Source: CAVRXT01 sp049644285 (GTDB lineage: Bacteria; Acidobacteriota; Terriglobia; Acidiferrales; UBA7541). From it: a stretch of 64,000 bases of DNA. Positions 1 through 10,700 of this stretch are shown piece by piece; within the stretch, counting starts at the first letter, position 1; every line of letters begins with the position of its first letter. Where the stretch lies: NCBI GenBank assembly GCA_049644285.1, contig JBARRP010000219.1, forward strand, positions 26,129 to 90,128. Direction: 5' to 3'. The notes below the pieces were generated by a model. It had not been told where the DNA came from, ran no database searches, and worked only from the letters and a program-made list of their open reading frames with translations. The position numbers were made by a program, and so were the translations under genes.

Positions 1-132
1 CGTACCTCCGAACGACCATAGCGCGCATCTAATTCTCCGTTCCTCGGGCTCTCCCGCGTGTGGAAACCCCCACCCGGCTTTTCATTTGGGATCGAGGGCG
101 ACCTATCTTAAACTATAGGACTTTGCTTGACG

Positions 133-1866
133 ATGAATCGCAGCCTGAGCACGCGCCGATTGTGGAGCACTGCCGCCGCCCTGGCGGCAACCTCTATCTG
201 TTTCGGTAGCACCAGCCACCCGAATCCCGCACCGACACCTCCCGTTCTAACCGCCATGCAGGACGAACTCGATCGCTCCATCGCTTTGGAAGGGAAAGCC
301 GATCCGCCGGCATACTTTATGAGCTACACGGTCGCGGACCGCCAGTTCACCGAGGTGTCCGGCTCAAACGGCGCGCTGCTCTCGAGCAGCGATACCCGCG
401 GCCGCTGGCTCGAAGTTCAGACCCGGGTGGGGAGCTATCGGCTCGACAACACGCACAAGATTGCGGACCGGGCGCCGAGCTGGACCAGCCCCGGCACCAC
501 CGCCACCGTCGATGACGACATCCCGGTCCTGCGCCGGGAAATCTGGCGCGAGACAGACCGGCAATACCGGGCTGCCGTCGAGGCTCTTATCAAAGTGAAG
601 ACCAGCCAGCAGGTTCAGGTGCAGACTGCCGAAGGCAACGCCCCGGATTTTTCGCGCGAAGAACCGCACACCTTCATTGGCCGGGCCGCTGAAATCGGCG
701 TGGATCGGCAGCCGTGGGAGGGGCGCGTCCGCAAATATACCGCCGCTTTCAGCCAGTCCCCCGCAGTCTTGAACTCAATTGCCACATTCACCGCGCTGGC
801 AACAAACCAATATCAGGTGAGTAGCGCGGGCGCCAAGCTGGCCTTCGGGCAGATCCATTATCGCCTCGAGCTTTTCGTCCAGAGCAAGGCGCCGGACGGA
901 ATGGACATCAACCGCTACGCGAATTTCGATTGGCTCGATCCGAAGGAAGCTCCCGACGACGCCACGGTCCTCGCGCGCGTTCAGGTAATGATCAAAGAGG
1001 TCGAAGACCTGGACAAAGCCCCGCTCGTTGACCCCTTCGCGGGACCCGCGCTCCTCACCGGACGCGCCGCGGCGGTGTTCTTCCACGAAGTCCTGGGCCA
1101 CCGCCTTGAAGGATTCCGCCAGAAGGATATCAATGAGGGCCAGACTTTCACGCGCAAGATCAGCGAGCCCATCTTGCCCGAATTCATTTCGGTGAAAGAC
1201 GATCCAACCCAGCAGCGCCTCGGCTCGCAGATGCTTCTCGGCTACTACCCCTTCGATGATGAAGGTGTCCCCTCCGAGAACGTCCACTTGGTCGACAACG
1301 GTGTTTTGAAGACGTTTTTGATGTCCCGCTCACCCCTGGGCAACGTTCCCAACTCGAATGGCCATGGCCGCAGGCAATTGGGATTTGTGCCGGTCGCGCG
1401 CCAGGGGAATTTGATCGTTTCAAGCACGCGCACGGTGCCCAACGCCGAGCTGCGGCAAAAGCTGATCGGACTCGTGAAAGAACAGCATAAGCCGTTCGGT
1501 CTGCTGATCGACGACATCGCTGGTGGATTCACGTTTACTGGCCGCGGGCAGCCGCAGGCGTTCCAGGTCCTGCCGCTGGTCGTTTACAAAGTCTTCCCGG
1601 ACGGCCGCCCGGATCAGTTGGTGCGCGGGGTGGACATCGTGGGCACCCCGCTCGTTTCCCTGCAGAAGATCGTGGCCACCGGCGACACGCCGGAAGTTTT
1701 CAATGGCTACTGCGGCGCCGAATCGGGCTCCGTGCCGGTCTCGGCCGCAGCCCCGCCGATTCTGATTTCGGAGATGGAAGTGCAGAAGAAGGAATCCTCC
1801 ACCGATAAGCCCCCGATCCTCCCGCCGCCGGCTCACGACCTCGAGGCCAAGGGGCAAAAGCCTTGA
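133..1866 (+). CDS. TldD/PmbA-family zinc metalloprotease, secreted or exported
   Basis: Protein of 577 residues in the TldD/PmbA (peptidase U62) family. The zinc-binding HExxxH motif is intact around residue 318 (HEVLGH, followed by RLEG). The N-terminus has basic residues and then an Ala-rich hydrophobic stretch, which looks like a signal peptide, so the enzyme probably acts outside the cytoplasm, unlike E. coli TldD. A TTG lies two codons upstream in frame, but the ATG at 133 is the more natural start. The downstream gene begins inside this gene's stop codon (TTGA overlap), so the two are translationally coupled. In known TldD/TldE pairs the active subunit cuts small or unfolded peptides in a heterodimer; the substrate here is unknown. 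Family assignment is firm, the exported location is inferred. Confidence 0.9.
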   Translation: MNRSLSTRRLWSTAAALAATSICFGSTSHPNPAPTPPVLTAMQDELDRSIALEGKADPPAYFMSYTVADRQFTEVSGSNGALLSSSDTRGRWLEVQTRVGSYRLDNTHKIADRAPSWTSPGTTATVDDDIPVLRREIWRETDRQYRAAVEALIKVKTSQQVQVQTAEGNAPDFSREEPHTFIGRAAEIGVDRQPWEGRVRKYTAAFSQSPAVLNSIATFTALATNQYQVSSAGAKLAFGQIHYRLELFVQSKAPDGMDINRYANFDWLDPKEAPDDATVLARVQVMIKEVEDLDKAPLVDPFAGPALLTGRAAAVFFHEVLGHRLEGFRQKDINEGQTFTRKISEPILPEFISVKDDPTQQRLGSQMLLGYYPFDDEGVPSENVHLVDNGVLKTFLMSRSPLGNVPNSNGHGRRQLGFVPVARQGNLIVSSTRTVPNAELRQKLIGLVKEQHKPFGLLIDDIAGGFTFTGRGQPQAFQVLPLVVYKVFPDGRPDQLVRGVDIVGTPLVSLQKIVATGDTPEVFNGYCGAESGSVPVSAAAPPILISEMEVQKKESSTDKPPILPPPAHDLEAKGQKP

Positions 1867-3689
1867 GCCGATTTTATTTCGTGAAGTGCCTCGCTTTCAT
1901 GGTGATGCTCGCATCGCTTGCAGCTCTACCCGCCTCCGCTAAAACTCCGCAGAACGAGACGAAAGACAACGATCAAACGTTGCGAGCCATGCACGACGAA
2001 ATGGAGCGCTCGAGAACGCGGCTGCAGATTGAGACGGTCGAAAAGCCCTTCTTCATTGAATATCGCTTGCTGGATCTCGACGTCCGCACGGTGACCACCT
2101 CGTTTGGCGCCCTGCTTTCGAGTTCCACCACCCGCAATCGCTTCATGACCGTCGGCGTTCGCGTCGGTGATCACCACCTCGATAGCTCGAACTTCATCAG
2201 CGAGGACGGCTTCCGCGGATTCCTCGGCTCGGCAGGGGAAGTCGGTATCGACCGCGACTACCATTCGCTCCGCCAGGATTTGTGGCTCGCTACAGATCAG
2301 GCTTACAAGGAAGCGGTCACACAGATGTCGCTCAAGCAGGCTTTCCTGCGCAGCCTCACCAAGCCCCCGGAAATTGATGATTTCTCCCAGGAAGCGCCGG
2401 TAGTCGACGTCGAGCCACACGGGGACCCGGATTGGACTTCACGGAACTGGGAAGAAGAAGCCCGCAATGCTTCGGCGGTATTTCGTGGCTTTCCCGAGCT
2501 GTACGGCACGCGCGTCACCTACTACATGGTTTACTCCACGTCCTACCTGCTGACGAGCGAGGGCACCGAAATCCGTATCCCTCACACGCTCGCGGCGATT
2601 GAGGCCGCGCTCGATACGCAGGCCGATGACGGGATGCCCCTTCACAATTTCTATACGGCGTATGTGGCGAAGCCAGCGGACTTGCCCGATGCCGCTATGG
2701 TCGCCAAAGCGCTCCAGCAAGCGGGTCGTGATCTCCAGGCCCTGCGTGGCAGCCCTCTTGGACCTGACTACACCGGCCCGGTGCTCTTCGATGCGCCCGC
2801 TGCCGGTTCGGTGCTTGCTCAAGTTCTGAGTCCATCGCTTTCCGGGGCGCGGCCCCCGCTCTCGATGCTTCGCCAGTTCGACGAATTCATGGAACAGGTG
2901 GGCGGGCACAACGACTGGTCGGGGCGTGTCGGGCAGCGGGTGTTTCCAACGGCTGTCACTCTCTCCGACGATCCCACCGCTAAGGAGTTTCAGGGGAGGC
3001 CGCTCTTGGGCAGCTACAGCGTGGACGACGAAGGCGTCCGCGCCCAAAGAGTCGATGTCGTCCAAAACGGCATTCTTCGAAACTTCCTGATGTCCCGCCG
3101 GCCGGGACCCGAATTCGACCACTCAAACGGCCACGGCCGCTCGGCGGTGCTCTCCAACCCGCAATCGACGAGCAGCAATCTCTTTTTTCAATCGAACGAA
3201 GCCCGGAGTCCGGCAGACCTGCGGAAGAAGTTCCTGGACCTCTGCAAGGAAGATGGTCACGACTGGTGCCTCGAAGTGAAGCGCATGGACAATCCGGGTG
3301 TTGCTTCCGTCCGGCAGGAGGATTTCCAGGAGGCAATTGCGGGCCTCGCCGGCGGCGTTGCGAGTGGCGAGCGCATGCCGCTGCTCGTAACTCGCGTCTA
3401 TGTCGCCGACGGCCACGAAGAGCCGGTCCGCGGCGCTCGGATTAGCGGTCTGACGATTCGCTCGCTTCGCAATATCGCTGGCGTTGGAAATGATCTCACG
3501 CTCCATGACTACATTCAGAATCCCGCCGAGGGACTCGCTGGAACCCAGTTGGGAGCCTTCGGGTCGGCGCAAGGCGGGGTTCCCAGCTCTATCGTAGCGC
3601 CGTCGCTCCTTCTCGAAGACGTCGAGTTCCGCGGCTTCCACGGCGAGCCGCGTCGCGTGCCCCTGATTCCCGCCCCGCCGCTTCACTAA
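1863..3689 (+). CDS. TldE/PmbA-like paralogue lacking the zinc motif
   Basis: Protein of 608 residues, paralogous to the gene just upstream. Shared blocks include ALLSSS near the N-terminus, the SDDPT/DDPT block, and GxYxxDDEGV followed by LMSR and NGHGR. At the position of the partner's HEVLGH this protein reads AQVLSP, so both metal-binding histidines and the catalytic glutamate are gone. It is probably the non-catalytic subunit of a heterodimer, as TldE is to TldD. The N-terminus has a signal-peptide-like hydrophobic run ending near ALPASA. The start is TTG at 1863, overlapping the upstream TGA by four bases; an ATG 12 codons later is an alternative. Family call is firm, heterodimer formation is inferred. 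Confidence 0.88.
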   Translation: MSRFYFVKCLAFMVMLASLAALPASAKTPQNETKDNDQTLRAMHDEMERSRTRLQIETVEKPFFIEYRLLDLDVRTVTTSFGALLSSSTTRNRFMTVGVRVGDHHLDSSNFISEDGFRGFLGSAGEVGIDRDYHSLRQDLWLATDQAYKEAVTQMSLKQAFLRSLTKPPEIDDFSQEAPVVDVEPHGDPDWTSRNWEEEARNASAVFRGFPELYGTRVTYYMVYSTSYLLTSEGTEIRIPHTLAAIEAALDTQADDGMPLHNFYTAYVAKPADLPDAAMVAKALQQAGRDLQALRGSPLGPDYTGPVLFDAPAAGSVLAQVLSPSLSGARPPLSMLRQFDEFMEQVGGHNDWSGRVGQRVFPTAVTLSDDPTAKEFQGRPLLGSYSVDDEGVRAQRVDVVQNGILRNFLMSRRPGPEFDHSNGHGRSAVLSNPQSTSSNLFFQSNEARSPADLRKKFLDLCKEDGHDWCLEVKRMDNPGVASVRQEDFQEAIAGLAGGVASGERMPLLVTRVYVADGHEEPVRGARISGLTIRSLRNIAGVGNDLTLHDYIQNPAEGLAGTQLGAFGSAQGGVPSSIVAPSLLLEDVEFRGFHGEPRRVPLIPAPPLH

Positions 3690-3817
3690 CCCCAGTCCGC
3701 CCGGATCACTGCTTAGTTCATAACTTGCAGCGCGTGGAGGAAGAACCTCAGTGAGTCGCGATCCGGTCGCGGGAAGAACTTATTTCGAAGCGGGTCTCAG
3801 ACGGCGCCTCACAGGTC

Positions 3818-4657
3818 TCAAGGTTCGACCGTGATAAACGTCACCTCGGGCCGGGACAAAAACCGCACCGGAAGAACGGACATCCCTAGCCCCCGGCTGA
3901 CGTACATCTTCGAACCATCTTCCTGATACCAGCCTTCGAGGTATTTCCCGCAGCCCTTCGGCAACCACAAGGGCGGAAGAAACGGGAATCTCACCTGACC
4001 TCCGTGGGTGTGGCCAGCCAGGCAGAGATTCACGTGACCTGCAGCGCGGTCGAAAAACGCCGGCGAGTGAAACAGGGCAATTGTGAAAACTCCCGGAGGA
4101 ACGCCGCTCAGGGCGGCGTCGAGCCGCGGTGTGCCGGACGAAAGATCGTCAAGGCCAACGATCCAGACGTCCGGACGCAGCGGGTGGTTGCCGTTCACAA
4201 GCAAATGCACCCCTGCATCTTCATAGAACGCCCGCTCGCGATGCACCGGCCGGGCATTTTCGCAGTTCCCGCGGACGACCCAGACGCCCAGCGGGGCATG
4301 CATCTGTTGGTAGAGCTCCTGAACCTCAGCGTATCCGCCGCCAAGAGTACTTATAGTGTCGCCCGCGATGACAATCACGTCCGGCTTTTCGTCGGCAAAG
4401 AGCTGGAAAAGCCGCCTCTCGCGGCGTCCCTGTCCATTTGTGTGAATGTCGGTCAAGTGGGCGATCTTCAGAGGAGCGCTCACCGGAGCGTGCACTTCGT
4501 AGTGCGTCACTTCGATATGGAAAGGCTCGATCCAGAGTGCGTCCGTCGCAAGGATCACGCCGGCGGCGAGAAACACCAAGGCCCCGACGCGACTCCTTTT
4601 CCGCCGAACCGCCGGGGCGGCAGTTTCGCTGGCCGTTTCAAGCATCTCTTGAGGCAC
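3818..4657 (-). CDS. Membrane-anchored calcineurin-like metallophosphoesterase (YaeI type)
   Basis: Protein of 279 residues with one N-terminal membrane segment (about residues 25-40, after a basic patch) and a calcineurin-like phosphoesterase domain. Metal-ligand motifs are visible in order: DIH near residue 70, AGD near 98, VRGNCE and the C-terminal LAGHTHGGQ. The third motif has Cys where many relatives have His (GNHD/E); GNC is also found in the YfcE-type branch, so this need not mean loss of function. Relatives hydrolyse phosphodiesters or lipid-linked pyrophosphates at the membrane; the substrate is not clear here. The first codon is GTG; an ATG four codons later (4645) is an alternative start. 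It faces the TldE-like gene tail to tail. Confidence 0.85.
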   Translation of the reverse strand: MPQEMLETASETAAPAVRRKRSRVGALVFLAAGVILATDALWIEPFHIEVTHYEVHAPVSAPLKIAHLTDIHTNGQGRRERRLFQLFADEKPDVIVIAGDTISTLGGGYAEVQELYQQMHAPLGVWVVRGNCENARPVHRERAFYEDAGVHLLVNGNHPLRPDVWIVGLDDLSSGTPRLDAALSGVPPGVFTIALFHSPAFFDRAAGHVNLCLAGHTHGGQVRFPFLPPLWLPKGCGKYLEGWYQEDGSKMYVSRGLGMSVLPVRFLSRPEVTFITVEP

Positions 4658-4815
4658 AATTCAAGTGTAAGGGATACTCCTTCCGAAACCATAGCTAAGA
4701 CATTTTCGACTTAGTTTAATGTTGCCATTGGGGCACTCGCGCCGCCGCGCTGATGTGTCGGAGGCCTCACCGGACGCCAGCGTATAATCGGCGGGAGGTC
4801 AGGCAATCGGGGAAA

Positions 4816-6213
4816 ATGGACCAAGCCATACGCGAAAAAAGATTGGCCGCGCTGGGCTCGGTTGGCTCGGCGGTGGCGCTTGTGTCGCTGAAGACTTTCC
4901 TGACGGTGGCCACCGGCAGCCTGGGCATCTTATCCGAAGCCTTGCATTCCATTCTCGATCTTGTCGCTGCGGTCATCACCTACCTCTCTCTTCGCGTTTC
5001 TGACAAACCTGCTGATGCCGAGCACCTCTATGGTCACGGGAAAGTGGAGAGCTTTTCCGCGTTTGTCGAGACCGGTCTGCTCCTGCTGACGGCGCTCTAC
5101 ATCATCTGGGAGGCGCTTCGGCGTCTGCTCTTCCACGAAGTCCACATCCGCCCAAGCCTGACCGCGATTCTGATCCTGCTTCTGGCGGCAGGCATTGACG
5201 TCATCCGGGCGCGAGCGCTCAGCCGAGTTGCGCGGAAGTATCCCAGCGAGGCGCTCGAAGCCGACGCGCTCCACTTTTCGACCGATGTGTGGAGCACTCT
5301 CGTCGTGGTGTTCGGGATCACTGCCGCGTGGTTCGGCGAAAGATTTGGAATGGATTGGCTGACCTACGCTGACTCGATTGCGGCGCTGGCGGTTGCCGGC
5401 GTGATCTTATGGATCGGTTCACGCTTGGGGAGACGCACGCTGGATGCTTTGCTCGATGTGGCGCCCGCCGGCTTGCAGGAAAAAATCCAGCGCGCGGTGG
5501 CCGGGCTCGAGGGCGTCTTGAGTGCCGAGCGCGTCCGGGTGCGCCGCGCCGGCCAGCACTACTTCGTGGACGTGACCATCAGCGTCCCCCGCACCGCCAG
5601 CCTCGCGCAGGCTCATGCCACCAGCGATGCGGTCGAGCGCCGCATCGCCGAAATTGTGCCCTCCGACGTGGTGGTCCACATGGAGCCGCGAGCCCGTTCC
5701 GATGAGCACCTCTTCGAAACCATTCGAGCCATCGCGCAGCGCCGCGGCCTCGCCGTTCACGAGCTTTCCGCCAACCGCGTCGAAGGTCATCTGTTTATCG
5801 AGCTGCATCTCGAGGTCGACGAGCGCTCGAGCCTTCGCGATGCGCATCGGCTGGCTACCGAACTCGAGGAGGATATCCGGCGCGTGGCCGATTCGAAGGC
5901 GCAGGTGAACATTCACATCGAGCCGCTGGGCGCGCAGATCGCCGGCGCCGAGGAAATGAAAGACCTTTCTCGCTCCATCCAGGATTTCATCAATACCCTG
6001 CCGTCGGAATACAACGAGCTGGTCAATTGCCACGAGGTCCACGTCCGCAGCGCGGATCACCACATCCTGGCGTCATGCCACTGCGCGATGCAAGGCAGCC
6101 TTCCCATCACCGAAGTTCACGACGTCACCGCCGCACTTGAGGATCGCGTCAAAGAGCGATTCCCCCAAATCTCCCGCGTCACGATTCATCCCGAGCCCGT
6201 CGAAGAAAGCTGA
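4816..6213 (+). CDS. Cation diffusion facilitator (CDF) transporter with extended cytoplasmic tail
   Basis: Protein of 465 residues. The first half is a CDF transporter (Zn2+, Fe2+, Mn2+ or similar cation in exchange for protons) with about six membrane segments, the TM2 metal site region (SEALHSILD), the HLYGHGK loop and the TM5 HxxxD metal site (HFSTD). After the transporter the protein continues for about 260 residues and appears to carry three successive ZT-dimer-like modules. Each ends in a similar strand: VVVHMEP, VNIHIEP and VTIHPEP. Typical CDF proteins have one such module and about 300 residues. ATG at 4816 follows GGGGA and is preferred to an in-frame ATG 21 codons upstream. The tail probably senses metal or dimerises; the cation is unknown. 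Confidence 0.9.
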   Translation: MDQAIREKRLAALGSVGSAVALVSLKTFLTVATGSLGILSEALHSILDLVAAVITYLSLRVSDKPADAEHLYGHGKVESFSAFVETGLLLLTALYIIWEALRRLLFHEVHIRPSLTAILILLLAAGIDVIRARALSRVARKYPSEALEADALHFSTDVWSTLVVVFGITAAWFGERFGMDWLTYADSIAALAVAGVILWIGSRLGRRTLDALLDVAPAGLQEKIQRAVAGLEGVLSAERVRVRRAGQHYFVDVTISVPRTASLAQAHATSDAVERRIAEIVPSDVVVHMEPRARSDEHLFETIRAIAQRRGLAVHELSANRVEGHLFIELHLEVDERSSLRDAHRLATELEEDIRRVADSKAQVNIHIEPLGAQIAGAEEMKDLSRSIQDFINTLPSEYNELVNCHEVHVRSADHHILASCHCAMQGSLPITEVHDVTAALEDRVKERFPQISRVTIHPEPVEES

Positions 6214-6298
6214 ATTTCAGATTCGTAAGCGCGGGCGCTCGTCGCGAGTTTGCCGAAGGACCTCACCCGCGGCTTCGCCTCCCACGCCGTGCCCACTC

Positions 6299-7723
6299 TC
6301 ACGACGCGCGTGACCAGAGCTGCGCTGCAAATGCCAGCACGACAGGGAAACATTCGAGGACATAGCGAGGCTCGGGCGTTTCGATGTTCATGAAATACGC
6401 CGTCCGCACGAGGACGAACGTGACAAGCAGCGCCACGCCCGGGCGACGCCGCGCAACCCACCAGCCTGCCAGCGCCATCCCCACGTAAGTCGCATTCAGC
6501 AGGAAGAGCCCCAGCGAAATCGAAAAATCCCTCGGATCGTTTTCCCACATCTCGCCGACCGGCCAGAGATGACCTTCCAACGGCAACAGCTCGGTGCGAG
6601 GCGTGAACCAGATCGCCAAGCCGCGCAGAAGCGGCATCACCACTCGCACGCGCATGGGATGGCGCGCCACACGCTCGCGCGCCAGCTCGGCGAATGCGCG
6701 ATCCATCTCCGGGGTGTAGTCGAGATCTTCGTTGTGGCCCGCGAGAAGATCGCCGACTCGCTCGCGCTGCTCGGGGGAATCGAACGCCGACGCAGGAATA
6801 TCTTCATTCAGGATTGGTTCCTCACTCACCTTCCACGAAACGAGATAAACATCGCGAAAGCGCCACATCCACGTCTTTGTCCAGGCATAGAAGCCGCGCG
6901 GAGCAATTTCGCCCGGCAACGTACTGAAGCGCGGCGAGAGAAACTGAATTTCGTGCAGCGTGCGCCAGTTCCGCGCCGCCCACGGCAACAGCGGAAGAAT
7001 GAACCCCACACCCATCAGAATCGTCGTGCGCGCCAGCTTCGACCAATCCCGCGGACGCCGCCAGCGAACCGCGAGCACCAATACTGCGGCGATCAGGATC
7101 AGAGGCGTCTCCGGCCGAACTAAAGTCGAAATCCCGACCACGATCCCTGCGAGAAACCAGCGGTTTCGAAGGAACGAACCTGGCGCGCCTCGAGCGGAGT
7201 CGCTGGAAGGTCTCTCACGGATGTTTGTAGTTCCGGCATCCGCATCGAGCAGCGCAAGAAGCGCCACGCCGGTAAGAAAGATAGCCAACGTCTCCGTTAG
7301 AATGGTCGCCGTGTAGTCGGCGGTGAAAGGACACAGCGCCGTCAGCCAAAGAGCTGCCATTGCGGCTCGAGCCCGCGAGCTCGCCGGAGCAATTCGCGCC
7401 GCGAGCGCCGCAATCAGAAAGCACGTCGCGAGATCGAAAACAACTTGGGCCAGCATAACCGCCATTGTCGAGCGGCCAAACAGTACGGATATGGCCGCGA
7501 GGAATGCGGGATAACCCGGCGTCCGCATATCGATCGGCGTCAACTGCCCATTGATCCATACACCGTAGACCCCGTGATCGAGCCAATTTCGCGCCAGTTG
7601 CACGTAAAAACCGGTATCCTCGGCACTGGTGATCGGAAAACGCAGGACAAACAAAAGCCGCAGCCCGAGCCCCGCGAGTGCGGCAAGGGTCGCGTTTATG
7701 CGCATCTTAGTAGGGATGGTCAT
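6299..7723 (-). CDS. Glycosyltransferase family 39-like integral membrane protein
   Basis: Protein of 474 residues with about ten hydrophobic segments. The N-terminal part has an ArnT/PMT-like periplasmic loop (an acidic SAEDTGFY, then LARNWLDHG and RTPGYPAF), typical of lipid-linked-sugar transferases of the GT-C fold. Such enzymes move a sugar from a polyprenyl phosphate carrier to a lipid, protein or glycan on the outer face of the inner membrane. The acceptor cannot be told from sequence. The gene is divergent from the large GH18-NodB-GT2 gene, with 39 bp between the start codons, so the two may share a control region and a cell-envelope or exopolysaccharide role. The start ATG at 7723 is the first of the frame. 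Confidence 0.8.
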   Translation of the reverse strand: MTIPTKMRINATLAALAGLGLRLLFVLRFPITSAEDTGFYVQLARNWLDHGVYGVWINGQLTPIDMRTPGYPAFLAAISVLFGRSTMAVMLAQVVFDLATCFLIAALAARIAPASSRARAAMAALWLTALCPFTADYTATILTETLAIFLTGVALLALLDADAGTTNIRERPSSDSARGAPGSFLRNRWFLAGIVVGISTLVRPETPLILIAAVLVLAVRWRRPRDWSKLARTTILMGVGFILPLLPWAARNWRTLHEIQFLSPRFSTLPGEIAPRGFYAWTKTWMWRFRDVYLVSWKVSEEPILNEDIPASAFDSPEQRERVGDLLAGHNEDLDYTPEMDRAFAELARERVARHPMRVRVVMPLLRGLAIWFTPRTELLPLEGHLWPVGEMWENDPRDFSISLGLFLLNATYVGMALAGWWVARRRPGVALLVTFVLVRTAYFMNIETPEPRYVLECFPVVLAFAAQLWSRAS

Positions 7724-7762
7724 TGACAGTCTGTCGGCGGACGGCTAGCTTGGAATGTCTTT

Positions 7763-10700
7763 ATGGCGGAACGCAAGCCCATTTTTTACGATGAGGAACG
7801 GCGTCGCTGGCGCCGCACTCGCCTGGCTCTGGAGATTTCTGGCGCCGCGCTCACTCTCCTGCTGGTTGTCTTCGTCGTCAATGTCTTGGTTCTAAAGCCG
7901 CGGCTTCCGGTCAATTTGCTCCCCGATAGCAGGCCGTCGCTGCACGCGATTCGTTCTCGATCCGGCCCTAAACCGATCGTCTACCGCCAGGGCCGCCGGC
8001 GACGGGTGGCGGCAATCGGAAAGATTCCGCAAAATTACGACCCTCTTCGTGCCGCGTTTTATGAGAACGGCGAGCCCAGCGGCTTGGCCTCCCTTCAGCA
8101 GCACTATCGCGATGTCGACCTCCTGATTCCCGAGGCGCTGTACTGCATATCGCCCGATGGCCGGCTGGACGTGAACATCGATCCGAAGCTGACCGACTGG
8201 ATCCACTCGACCGGCATCGAACTGCCCATCATGCCCCTGGTCCAAAACTCCGACGGAACCAACTTCCGCGCCAAGGAGCTGGCGGAGCTGCTCGCCCACG
8301 AAACGGCACGCGCTGCCTTGATTCGTTCGCTCGTCCAGTACGCTGTTACACAGCATGATCCGGGCGTCGTTTTGGACTTTGAACTCGTGCCCGATTCGAG
8401 CCAGCCGGAATTCCGGAAGTTTATTTTGGGGCTTGCGACGGCTTTGCACGCGGAAAACCTGAAGCTGATGGTCGCCCTTCCCGCGGCCGATTGGGCCTAT
8501 GACTACAAGGGAATCGCTCAGCACGCCGACGCGATCATCCTCATGAACTACGACCAGCACTGGCTCACATCGCCGCCCGGCCCGATCGCCGCTCAGGATT
8601 GGTATCTCCGAAATCTGCAGAAGATTCTGGAGCTTGTGCCGCCGGAAAAAGTGGTGATGGGCATTGCGAATTATGCGTACGACTGGCCGGAGAAATCTCG
8701 TCAGAATCCCCACCCCGTCGGCGCTTCCAAAACCTTTCAGGAGGCCCTGGTCAGCGCCGTCGAATCGGAGTCCTCCGTCGATTTTGACTCGGATACCCTG
8801 AATCCGCACTACTCCTACGAGGACGAAAACAACACGGTTCACGACGTGTGGTTCCTCGACGGCGTCACCGCCTACAACGAGCTGCGAGCCGCCGAACGGG
8901 CCGGCATCCACGGCACCGCCCTGTGGCGCCTGGGCTCGGAAGATCCCTCGGTCTGGTTCATCTGGGACGCGACGCATCCGACGGATGCGGTCCGCGCGAA
9001 ACTCGAGGAAATCCCGCCTGGATACGATTTGATTCTGGAAGGCGCCGGTGACATCTGGAAAATCACCGCCACTCCGCAGAGTGGCAAGCGCAACTTTGAT
9101 TACGACGCTCCCTCCGATACCTTCACCGATGAGACCTTCGACGCCTACCCGCTTTCCTGGCGCATCGACCAAATGGGCGCCGCGCCCGGAAAGATCGCTC
9201 TCTCGTTTGACGACGGCCCCGATCCCGCCTTCACTCCAAAGATTCTGGATATTCTGAGAGAGAAACAGGTTCCGGCCGTCTTCTTCGTCATCGGCGAGGA
9301 AGCCAATCGCTATCCCGAAATCGTGCGCCGCGAATATCAGGAGGGCAACGAGATCGGCAACCACACCTTCACTCATCCCGAAATGGATACGATCTCGCGA
9401 ACGCAGCTTAGCCTCGAGTTGAACTTGACCGAGCGGCTCCTCGAAAGCAGCCTGGGCGTGAAAACGCTGCTCTTCCGCCCCCCCTACGGAATCGATCACC
9501 AGCCGGAAACGGCCAACGAGATTGCGCTTTTGCCGATTCCACAATCGATGGGCTACATCATCGTGGGCGCTTGGATTGACCCTCACGACTGGGGCGAGCC
9601 CGGCGGCGGCGCTCCTCCGCCCGCGCAAGTGGTTGTCGATCGCGTCCTGCAACAGGCTCAGGCGCAGCGAGGTAGAGGCAACATCGTCCTGATGCACGAT
9701 GGAGGCGGCGACCGCTCGCGCACCATCGAAGCCCTGCCCCAGTTGATCGACGGGCTGCGCGCAAAGGGCTACCAGTTTGTCGAAGTTTCAGACCTCCTCG
9801 GACAGCAGCGCGCCGAAGTGATGCCTCCGCTCACCCACCAAGAATGGTTGCTGGCGCGCGCCGATGCCTTCATCTTCGAGCTGGTCCATTGGCTTCGGCT
9901 CGGCATCGCGTACATCTTCGTCCTCGGAATCTTGCTGGTCAGCGGGCGCGCTCTGATTATCGGTTTGCTCGCACTCGCCGAAAAGGCTCGCCCGGCGCCG
10001 CCTGAGAATCCTGATTACAAGCCGCCGGTGAGCGTGTTGATTCCGGCGTACAACGAGGAGGCGGTCATCGTCGAAACAGTGCGCGCGGCCCTTGCTTCGC
10101 ACTATCACGATCTCGAAGTGATCGTCGTCGACGATGGCTCGAAAGATGACACGGCCGGCAGGGTCCAGGCCGCTTTTGGCCACGACGCGCGCGTGCGTTT
10201 GCTCTCTCAGCCGAATCGCGGCAAGCCCTCGGCTCTCAATCACGGCCTCGCAACAGCCAATGGAGAAATCGTCGTCTCGATTGACGCGGATACTGTTGTC
10301 GACCCCGACGCGATTCCCCTGCTAGTCCGCCATTTCGCCGATGCCCGTGTCGGCGCCGTCGCCGGCAACGTGAAGGTGAGGAATCGCAATCGCTGGCTCA
10401 CCCGCTGGCAGGCGCTCGAATACATCACCAGCCAGAATCTCGAAAAGCGCGCGTTTGGCTTGCTCAATTGTATTCCGGTGGTCCCCGGCGCCATCGGGGC
10501 GTGGCGCGCCGATCTGGTGCGTTCTTGTGGCGGCTTTTCCGGCGATACGGTGGCCGAAGACACCGACCTGACCATGACCATCCGCCGCAGCGGATGGAAA
10601 ATCCGCTACGACGAAGACGCCATCGGTCATACGGAAGTGCCGGAAACATTGGAAGCGCTCATCAAGCAGCGGTTCCGCTGGACATTCGGCACCCTCCAAG

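Noticed and set aside
7892..9697. A 601-residue minus-strand frame opposite the GH18-NodB part
   Set aside because: The plus frame has all catalytic motifs of three known domains; the minus frame shows none.
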